NCBI GenBank assembly: GCA_026000155.1
Contig: BNYG01000079.1
Coordinates: forward strand, 1-5,134
Direction: 5' to 3'
DNA length: 5,134 bases
Source of the DNA: Bacteroidia bacterium
GTDB lineage: Bacteria; Bacteroidota; Bacteroidia; Bacteroidales; Azobacteroidaceae
Below the pieces are notes generated by a model. It ran no database searches, was not told where the DNA came from, and worked only from the letters and a program-made list of their open reading frames with translations. Position numbers and translations under genes: made by a program. Positions 1-3,852 of this stretch are shown here, piece after piece; within the stretch, counting starts at the first letter, position 1, and each line of letters opens with the position of its first letter.

Positions 1-123
1 TGTAAAAATGATTATATAAATGATTATAATTAAAAAAGAAAGAAATTATGAATAGAATTATTTATCTGTTTTTATTAGCAAGCTCCTAATAGACGTAACG
101 TGCAAATAATGAAGTAGTTGTTC
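1..123 (+). repeat. Repeat A, copy 1 (left end cut by window)
   Basis: This stretch is identical to 2885-3007 and 5012-5134. The two later copies extend a further 15 bp to the left, so this copy is truncated by the window edge. From left to right it holds the TAA of an upstream frame (3-5), two AAATGATTATA direct repeats 12 bp apart (6-16 and 18-28), an A-rich ribosome-binding-type leader (31-47), a 13-codon frame (48-89), and the first bases of a palindromic element (from 117). The identity of three copies more than 2 kb apart, beside genes that have diverged strongly, points to recent duplication or gene conversion. Its function is unknown. Confidence 0.9.
48..89 (+). pseudogene. 13-codon leader-like frame in repeat A, copy 1
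   Basis: The frame reads MNRIIYLFLLASS and then TAA. A basic start followed by a hydrophobic run ending LLASS resembles the first half of a lipoprotein signal peptide that stops before its Cys. The A/G-rich stretch just upstream is typical of Bacteroidota translation starts. I read it as the surviving head of a lost lipoprotein gene. A functional leader peptide is the alternative, since the frame is preserved without change in all three copies. Confidence 0.4.
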
Positions 124-296
124 GGCGTAGGCTCCAGCCCAATGTCGTCAACTTAAGGATTTTCGTATTGTTTTTTATATACATACAAAATATTTTGAAA
201 CCATTTCAAAGGCTTTTTCATGAAAATTTTTCAAATAATATTGACATCGTTTCCTTAAATTGACGACATTGGGCTGGAGCCAACGCCGAACGGGGG
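117..296. mobile_element. Palindromic non-autonomous element M1
   Basis: About 180 bp lie between GTTGTTCGGCG and CGCCGAACGGGGG. Arms 121-159 and 252-290 form a near-perfect inverted repeat, matching at about 36 of 39 positions; mismatches include 129, 152 and 159. The roughly 92-base interior is AT-rich and contains smaller palindromes: TTTGAAA-CCA-TTTCAAA (194-210) and TTTTCATGAAAA (215-226). It has no coding capacity. The ends match elements B1 and B2 but the interior does not. The layout fits a MITE- or REP/BIME-type element moved in trans, for example by an IS200/IS605-type (RAYT) Y1 enzyme. That enzyme class is an inference, as no transposase is visible. Confidence 0.7.
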
Positions 297-341
297 ATAC
301 GCTGTGGTTGCACCGGTCGCTGTAAATTTTTGCATTGAATG

Positions 342-373
342 TTTGAAATCCAAACTTATATTTACTATCTTTG
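342..373 (+). promoter_or_regulatory. Bacteroidota-type promoter of the toxin-antitoxin pair
   Basis: TTTG at 342-345 and TATCTTTG at 366-373 are separated by 20 bp. This matches the Bacteroidota primary-sigma consensus (-33 TTTG, -7 TAnnTTTG) exactly. Transcription would start near 380, giving a leader of about 45 nt before the ATG at 425. A dyad GTTTG-N5-CAAAC (341-355) covers the -33 element and could be an operator for autorepression by the antitoxin. A small hairpin, TTGCC-TTTG-GGCAA (392-405), lies in the leader. Confidence 0.65.
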
Positions 374-424
374 TGATTGTAAGTATTTCATTTGCCTTTG
401 GGCAACTAAAACAAAATAACGATT

Positions 425-694
425 ATGGCAACAATAACATTAAATTATAATTCTCGAAATTCGCTTATCAATAGCATTATAGGTAGTGCAATTTTAGCTG
501 GTGCTAAGGTAAGCAAAGCAACTTCATTGAATGTAAAAGCGGCAGATAAAAAAAGAAATTTCTTTGACCAGCCTGTTAAAAAACAGTATGAGTATTTTTT
601 TGGTAAGAAGAAAGAATATACTGATAATGAAGTTTTTGCGTACAATTCAATCCTTAATGTAAATAAAATATTAGCCGAAAAAGATGAAAATTAA
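425..694 (+). CDS. Putative antitoxin of a MazF/PemK-like toxin-antitoxin pair
   Basis: This 89-residue protein is assigned as an antitoxin mainly from position: it is small, precedes a MazF-like frame and overlaps it by 11 nt, the usual coupling in type II modules. The N-terminus (ITLNYNSRNSL, residues 4-14) looks like a beta-strand leading into a helix with a small-residue segment (residues 17-28, IIGSAILAGAKV). This resembles short Bacteroidota antitoxin-like proteins that begin MATITL-x-Y-x-x-RN and may bind DNA through a strand-helix element. The lysine-rich, polar C-terminal half (about 38-89) would be the toxin-binding part. There is no signal peptide, so it should be cytoplasmic. The ATG at 425 sits about 45 nt below a consensus promoter with an A-rich leader. 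The family name is not certain. Confidence 0.6.
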   Translation: MATITLNYNSRNSLINSIIGSAILAGAKVSKATSLNVKAADKKRNFFDQPVKKQYEYFFGKKKEYTDNEVFAYNSILNVNKILAEKDEN

Positions 695-989
695 TCAAAG
701 AGATATTATTAATATAGAGTTTCTGTTTCCAAACGGAAAAACAAAAAACCATTACGGTATTGTAGTTTCAAACAATGAATTGATAGAAGCAGAAGGGTTT
801 GTTTATTTGGTTCTCATAACATCGAAAGATTATAATTCAGAATACTATTTTGAACTTTCTGATGATATGATACTTAATTTCAAATTTCCAAAGAAAAGTT
901 ATGCTAAGTGCCATATTTTAATGGTAACTGTGGATAATATACTTTCACAGAGAGTAGGGACGATAAAAAACAGCCATTTGAGCAAATAA
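684..989 (+). CDS. MazF/PemK-like toxin (putative endoribonuclease)
   Basis: The 101-residue protein has the order of conserved segments seen in MazF/PemK mRNA interferases: RDIINIEF-FPNG (residues 6-18, usual G-D-I-V plus loop), KTKNHYGIVVSNN (19-31, where most members have K-x-R-P-x-x-V-x-S), VYLVLITSKD (40-49, the strand ending T-S), and SYAKCHILMVTVDNIL-VGTI (72-94, usual S-x-V-x-x-x-x-I-x-T-I with L-x-x-x-I-G). Length and domain are normal for the family. His23-Tyr24 replaces the Arg-Pro in which the Arg is catalytic in E. coli MazF, so the protein may use different chemistry, belong to a divergent subfamily, or be inactive. Its ATG lies inside the end of the antitoxin gene, preceded by AAAAAG, suggesting translational coupling. 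A GC-rich hairpin with a T-run follows about 45 bp after the stop. Confidence 0.65.
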   Translation: MKINQRDIINIEFLFPNGKTKNHYGIVVSNNELIEAEGFVYLVLITSKDYNSEYYFELSDDMILNFKFPKKSYAKCHILMVTVDNILSQRVGTIKNSHLSK

Positions 990-1030
990 AAAGCAGAATT
1001 ATAGAATCTATTTTCTGAAATTTTATCCTA

Positions 1031-1087
1031 CGCCAGCCGGAGGCCGGCTTTTAACAATGACGTAGCGGGGACGCTACGCCAAACGGG
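1031..1087. repeat. Solitary right half of a B-type palindromic element (R)
   Basis: These 57 bases repeat the right ends of B1 (from 1403) and B2 (from 3150) almost exactly: hairpin AGCCGG-AGG-CCGGCT, linker TTTTAACAATGA, hairpin CGTAGCG-GGGA-CGCTACG, then CCAAACGGGG. No left end (GTTGTTCGGCG) lies between the toxin gene and this half, so it is either a remnant or a stand-alone REP-like unit. A degenerate second copy of the terminal 19-mer, CACGCTACGCCGAGCAGGGG, follows at 1093-1112. Confidence 0.8.
1035..1052 (+). terminator. Terminator-like hairpin after the toxin gene
   Basis: Stem AGCCGG (1035-1040) pairs with CCGGCT (1044-1049) over a three-base loop and runs into TTTT. This is a plausible weak intrinsic terminator for the toxin-antitoxin transcript, supplied by the half-element. 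The T-run is short, so termination may be partial. Confidence 0.4.
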
Positions 1088-1258
1088 GTTTACACGCTAC
1101 GCCGAGCAGGGGTTTCATGTCATTTTTTTTGAAAGAATCTGCAATATGAATCATTTTTTTGAAAATAGTTACAATTGAGTGACGATTTTTTGCATATTTC
1201 CCAATTTTTTTTATTTTCTTTGTACTCGAAATCAATATTCACTATAAAAATGACTATT
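1088..1258. other. AT-rich intergenic region
   Basis: Beyond the degenerate 19-mer (1093-1112) this is T- and A-rich sequence with long T-runs and no credible coding frame on either strand. Its only recognisable content is the promoter-like pair at 1189-1222 ahead of the broken gene start at 1259. Confidence 0.6.
1189..1222 (+). promoter_or_regulatory. Promoter-like site ahead of the interrupted gene start
   Basis: TTTG (1189-1192) and TTTCTTTG (1215-1222) are 22 bp apart. They resemble the Bacteroidota -33/-7 pair, with one deviation in TAnnTTTG and slightly long spacing. It lies 36 bp upstream of the ATG at 1259. Since no promoter is obvious between element B1 and the lipoprotein gene at 1559, this site may drive that gene through B1. 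Confidence 0.35.
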
Positions 1259-1339
1259 ATGAAGAAAATATTTTATATAACCGTTGTTCGGCGTAGGCTA
1301 CAGCCTTGCAAATTAACGAGTTGGATATGTAATGAATAG
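1259..1339 (+). pseudogene. Gene start interrupted by element B1 (possible NVEALA peptide head)
   Basis: ATG at 1259 opens MKKIFYITV, the lysine-plus-hydrophobic start of an exported protein. After about eight codons it runs into the left end of element B1 at 1283 and continues in element sequence (RRRLQPC and onward) to TAG at 1337. A promoter-like site precedes it. The next cassette has a NVEALA peptide starting MKKIILG in the same position ahead of its propeller gene, so this is most simply the remnant of an equivalent peptide gene. Too little survives to prove that family. Confidence 0.5.
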
Positions 1340-1461
1340 TATAGGCATGTATTTTGGATTGGTTATGAGGATATATGATGATTGTGAGTATTTGGAAAGA
1401 AACGCCAGCCGGAGGCCGGCTTTTAACAATGACGTAGCGGGGACGCTACGCCAAACGGGGG
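1283..1461. mobile_element. Palindromic non-autonomous element B1
   Basis: About 179 bp from GTTGTTCGGCG to CCAAACGGGGG. Its core (1308-1402) is almost identical to B2, differing mainly by single bases such as g1354/a3091. At the right end two hairpins are joined by TTTTAACAATGA. At the left end, where B2 has two palindromes, B1 has a single fused one (GTAGGCTACAGCC), as if 29 bp were lost between the two AGGCTCCAG cores. It carries no gene. It sits directly after the eighth codon of a broken gene start. Confidence 0.75.
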
Positions 1462-1558
1462 ATTAATGTGGTTTCTTTTCTACCGAGCGATTCATTTCTA
1501 TACGGAATGAAATTAAGAATTGATTAAAAAACAAATTTTAGACACAAATAATAGATAT

Positions 1559-2701
1559 ATGAAAAAGATCGTTTTATGGATGTGTATTTTATTTTTTACT
1601 ACTACTTGGAGTTGTAAGAATCAGAAAAATGATATTAAAGGAATGGATACTATATTGATAGATTTAGAAAAGGTATCTATTTTAAATTTTGAAGAGTATT
1701 TTTCCAAAATAGAGATAATTCCTTTGGCAAGCAATGAGAATTCTTTAATTGCCATTTGTAAAAAATTGATAATGAATGAAAATAAGGAGAGCTACATTCT
1801 ATTTGATTACAAACAAGGTGGAATCTTTTGTTTTGATCAAAAAGGTAATTTTGAATTTAATTCATTAGATAAAAAAGGCAAGGGACCTGAAGAATATCCG
1901 GTATGTTATGATTTTGTTCATAACACGATCGATTCTACTTATGAATTTTTGGATCCAATGGGAATCATTTATGTGTATGATGAAAATATGAGATTTGTCA
2001 AACGGATAACGATAAACAACGAAAATGAATTGAAAGCCATCCAATTTTTTATGCCTGTTAACCATGATATGTATGCTCTATATAATTTCACAGATGAAAA
2101 GGAAATGTTGTATTTTTATTCTAAATCGGAAGAAAAAATTATAAAAACAATATCACTTCCAAAGATAATGAATTTTGTGGAATTAAATTCCACTCCTTTT
2201 TCAAAAATAAATGATATTATTTTTTTTAATTCTGCTTCTATCTCAAATGCCATCTATCAAATTAATGTAGAAACATTATCTTTACTTCCTGTCAGGATTG
2301 ACTATGGAAATCAAACATTAACAGAAGAAATAGGAAAAGATTATAATACGAAAGAAAAAATTTCTAATTTTTTTGGAGAGAATCAATATGCTTTCCCCAT
2401 AAAAATAACTCAAAATGAAAAATCGTATTATATATTGAGTAGTTGGCATAAAAAGATTTATTTTTCAATCAATGATAAAAAAACAAAACGAACAATAACC
2501 GGAGAGAATAGATTTTCCAATGGTGTTAGTATTCCTATGGTTCATTTTGTCACTAATGATATTCTATATTGTATATCACCGGCGCTTCATATAAATTCCG
2601 CCATAGATATAAACTGTTTAACGGAAGAAAGCAAAATACAATTATCACAGATACAAGAAGATGATAATCCTGTAATTGTGAAATATTATTTAAAAAAATA
2701 G
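1559..2701 (+). CDS. 6-bladed beta-propeller lipoprotein (PF17170/DUF5128-like), cassette 1
   Basis: A 380-residue putative envelope lipoprotein. I start it at ATG 1559 rather than an upstream TTG at 1520 because the ATG gives a clean lipoprotein signal: MKKIVLWMCILFFTTTWSC with the lipidated Cys at 19. The mature start KNQKND lacks the acidic run of a Bacteroidota surface-export signal, so it may face the periplasm (inference). Family marks: FEEYFSKIEIIPLA (45-57), the blade motif FCFDQKGNF then GKGPEEYP (107-114), and the C-terminal EDDNPV (367-372). Length is usual for these propellers, whose molecular role is not established; they are often encoded beside NVEALA peptides. It is a diverged paralogue of the 3853 lipoprotein. 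No nearby promoter is obvious, and element B1 lies just upstream. Confidence 0.85.
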   Translation: MKKIVLWMCILFFTTTWSCKNQKNDIKGMDTILIDLEKVSILNFEEYFSKIEIIPLASNENSLIAICKKLIMNENKESYILFDYKQGGIFCFDQKGNFEFNSLDKKGKGPEEYPVCYDFVHNTIDSTYEFLDPMGIIYVYDENMRFVKRITINNENELKAIQFFMPVNHDMYALYNFTDEKEMLYFYSKSEEKIIKTISLPKIMNFVELNSTPFSKINDIIFFNSASISNAIYQINVETLSLLPVRIDYGNQTLTEEIGKDYNTKEKISNFFGENQYAFPIKITQNEKSYYILSSWHKKIYFSINDKKTKRTITGENRFSNGVSIPMVHFVTNDILYCISPALHINSAIDINCLTEESKIQLSQIQEDDNPVIVKYYLKK

Positions 2702-2889
2702 TATATGCATCTGTTTCTTGCGAAATGATAGAGATATATACGTTAGACGATACTAAAATGATATTAGATAAAGGTTTTTATACAACCTTGCCTGATTTTT
2801 CTATAGTGGAACAGAATGGAGGTAAAGGTGTAAAAATGGATATTAAAGGCGGACACTATATCGCTCTCCCCTCGTTGGGCGTAGTGTAA
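2692..2889 (+). pseudogene. Decayed gene fragment after the first propeller gene
   Basis: A frame open from 2668 and overlapping the end of the propeller gene reads KKIVYASVSCEMIEIYTLDD and continues to TAA at 2887-2889. The first internal ATG is at 2725, which would give 54 residues. The segment KIVYASVSCEMIEIY looks like one blade of a beta-propeller, recalling BF3164-like lipoproteins where a strand K-I-x-x-A is followed by I-E-I-Y, so I read it as an internal piece of a third propeller gene lacking both ends. Its last six codons (SLGVV and stop) lie in repeat A, and the same tail survives without the rest of the frame before the copy at 4997. A genuine 54-residue gene is possible but has no leader signals. 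Confidence 0.4.
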
Positions 2890-3007
2890 AAATGATTATA
2901 TAAATGATTATAATTAAAAAAGAAAGAAATTATGAATAGAATTATTTATCTGTTTTTATTAGCAAGCTCCTAATAGACGTAACGTGCAAATAATGAAGTA
3001 GTTGTTC
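2870..3007 (+). repeat. Repeat A, copy 2 (complete)
   Basis: 138 bp matching 4997-5134 with a single difference (c2880 / t5007), and identical to 1-123 over the shared part. It starts within the last codons of the decayed frame and ends in the left end of element B2. Similarity to copy 1 continues with one change to 3023, then breaks inside the GGCTCCAGCC palindrome core, where M1 and B2 part company. Confidence 0.92.
2932..2973 (+). pseudogene. 13-codon leader-like frame in repeat A, copy 2
   Basis: Same frame as at 48-89, with no base changes. Here the distance from the upstream stop (2889) to this ATG is 42 bp, an arrangement like an operon junction between two genes, of which only the tail and the head remain. 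Confidence 0.4.
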
Positions 3008-3208
3008 GGCGCAGGCTCCAGCCTGCGTCGTGTTAAAAGCAAGGCTCCAGCCTTGCAAATTAACGAGTTGGATATGTAATGAATAGTATAGACATGTATT
3101 TTGGATTGGTTATGAGGATATATGATGATTGTGTGTATTTGGAAAGAAACACCAGCCGGAGGCCGGCTTTTAACAATGACGTAGCGGGGACGCTGCGCCA
3201 AACGGGGG
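3001..3208. mobile_element. Palindromic non-autonomous element B2
   Basis: About 208 bp, the fullest copy of the B type. The left end carries two perfect palindromes with the same core: CGCAGGCTCCAGCCTGCG (3010-3027) and GCAAGGCTCCAGCCTTGC (3039-3056). They are joined by TCGTGTTAAAA. A core of about 95 bp follows. The right end holds AGCCGG-AGG-CCGGCT, TTTTAACAATGA and CGTAGCG-GGGA-CGCTGCG. The right end read in reverse has the same plan as the left (GTTYGGCG, palindrome, linker with TGTTAAAAGC, palindrome), so the whole is a large imperfect inverted repeat. It has no coding capacity; a minus-strand frame across it is a by-product of its base composition. Confidence 0.78.
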
Positions 3209-3226
3209 ACGCTACGCCAAACGGGG
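3189..3226. repeat. Tandem 19-mer at the right end of B2
   Basis: Two adjacent copies of GACGCTRCGCCAAACGGGG (3189-3207 and 3208-3226) differ at one base. The second is an extra copy of the element terminus, absent from B1. A looser version of the same duplication follows the half-element at 1093-1112. Confidence 0.85.
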
Positions 3227-3449
3227 TGGAAAATTGTCTGTTCTCACAAAAGGCTTGACAATATACACCACCCCGGACTCCCCTCTAAAAAAGAAAGGAG
3301 GTTTTATGATTCGGCAAAGGTATTAAATTATTATGACAAAAATCGTTGGCCAGGCTGATGGATTTTTACAAAAGTATAATTCCTGCAAAAAATGTATGGT
3401 TTTGTACTTATCAAATAATAACTTATAAACAAATTAAATTTTCAAAAAT
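3227..3449. other. Gene-poor leader region before the NVEALA gene
   Basis: This region is about 220 bp without a credible gene. It contains a C-rich patch (3268-3285), a strong Shine-Dalgarno-like AGGAGG (3296-3301) ahead of a six-codon frame, and AT-rich sequence running into the NVEALA start. I found no exact -33/-7 pair. The nearest -7-like site is TGGTTTTG (3397-3404), with no TTTG at proper spacing, so the NVEALA promoter is not identified. Confidence 0.5.
3306..3326 (+). CDS. Six-codon mini-frame with an unusually strong ribosome binding site
   Basis: AGGAGG (3296-3301) stands four bases before ATG 3306, and the frame MIRQRY ends at TAA 3324-3326. Strong Shine-Dalgarno sites are uncommon in Bacteroidota and no other gene here has one. 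It could be a short leader peptide ahead of the NVEALA gene or a fragment left from another gene. The spacing is short and the peptide resembles nothing I know. Confidence 0.2.
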   Translation: MIRQRY

Positions 3450-3770
3450 ATGAAGAAAATAATTTTAGGAAGTATTGCTATTATGGCAATCGCAGCAGTG
3501 GCTGCGGTTAATGTGAATTTGAATTCACAGAGTGAAAAACTATCGGCAATGATGTTGGCTAATGTGGAAGCGTTGGCTCAAGGTGAAAGCAATAACCAAG
3601 GATGGGATGAAGATAAACAGGAGTCTGAACATTATATGAACGGAAATCTATATAAAAAATCCAAAATTGTTAATTGCTATGCAGGAGGCCCAAATTCGCA
3701 ATGTACCTCAGGTTGTTTTTATCAAGTAAAAAATTCAGATGAAAGTTGGACATCATGGCTTAATTGTTAA
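3450..3770 (+). CDS. NVEALA-family secreted peptide precursor
   Basis: A 106-residue precursor of the Bacteroidota NVEALA family (PF14055), recognised by MLANVEALAQGE (35-46; NVEALA itself 38-43) after a Lys-Lys start and a hydrophobic segment (about 4-20) ending AAVNVNLNS, a typical family N-terminus. The N-terminal part should act as an export leader. Known members are small and exported, with no settled function. The mature part (from about 44) is acidic and polar to about 70, then Cys-rich: Cys76, 85, 89 and the terminal Cys106, within NCYAGG, QCTSGCFY and SWLNC. Four cysteines would allow two disulfides outside the cytoplasm. It starts at ATG 3450 after an A-rich leader. A propeller lipoprotein gene follows 82 bp after its stop, with a large stem-loop between. 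The pair is likely co-transcribed and may act together. Confidence 0.88.
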   Translation: MKKIILGSIAIMAIAAVAAVNVNLNSQSEKLSAMMLANVEALAQGESNNQGWDEDKQESEHYMNGNLYKKSKIVNCYAGGPNSQCTSGCFYQVKNSDESWTSWLNC

Positions 3771-3778
3771 CAATTAAT

Positions 3779-3835
3779 AATAGGGGTGGTCAAAAAATGA
3801 AATTTTCAGTAATTGATTTTTGGGTCACCCTTATT
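3779..3835 (+). promoter_or_regulatory. Intercistronic 20-bp stem-loop between NVEALA and lipoprotein genes
   Basis: Bases 3779-3798 pair with 3816-3835 along 20 positions with one mismatch (a3792/g3822) and three G-U pairs. The firm part is GGGTG (3784-3788) with CACCC (3826-3830), and the loop has 17 bases. It starts eight bases after the NVEALA stop and ends 17 bases before the lipoprotein ATG. No T-run follows (the sequence turns A-rich), so it is not a standard terminator on this strand. Likely roles are 3' protection or processing of the peptide mRNA, or partial attenuation so that peptide and lipoprotein are made in unequal amounts. Confidence 0.6.
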
Positions 3836-3852
3836 CTAAAAAAAATAAACAG

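Noticed and set aside
445..645. Minus-strand frame opposite the antitoxin gene
   Set aside because: It is a shadow of the + strand gene with no start context; the same holds for the minus frames at 1865-2065 and 4642-4824.
1031..1112. tRNA or structured RNA gene from the GC-rich hairpins
   Set aside because: There is no cloverleaf, anticodon arm or CCA. The hairpins recur as the ends of the palindromic elements.
1520..1558. TTG start for the first propeller lipoprotein
   Set aside because: It would put 13 polar residues ahead of a complete lipoprotein signal beginning at ATG 1559.
2959..3201. An 80-codon minus-strand frame across element B2
   Set aside because: It lies wholly in repeat A and the palindromic element, has no leader or family likeness, and its composition follows the hairpins. 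The matching frame does not persist in B1.
3255..3260. TTGACA as a -35 box before the NVEALA gene
   Set aside because: No TATAAT-like box follows at 16-18 bp, the area is C-rich, and Bacteroidota promoters use TTTG / TAnnTTTG instead.
3820..3852. TTG start for the second propeller lipoprotein
   Set aside because: It lies in the intercistronic stem-loop and would displace a perfect lipoprotein signal beginning at ATG 3853.
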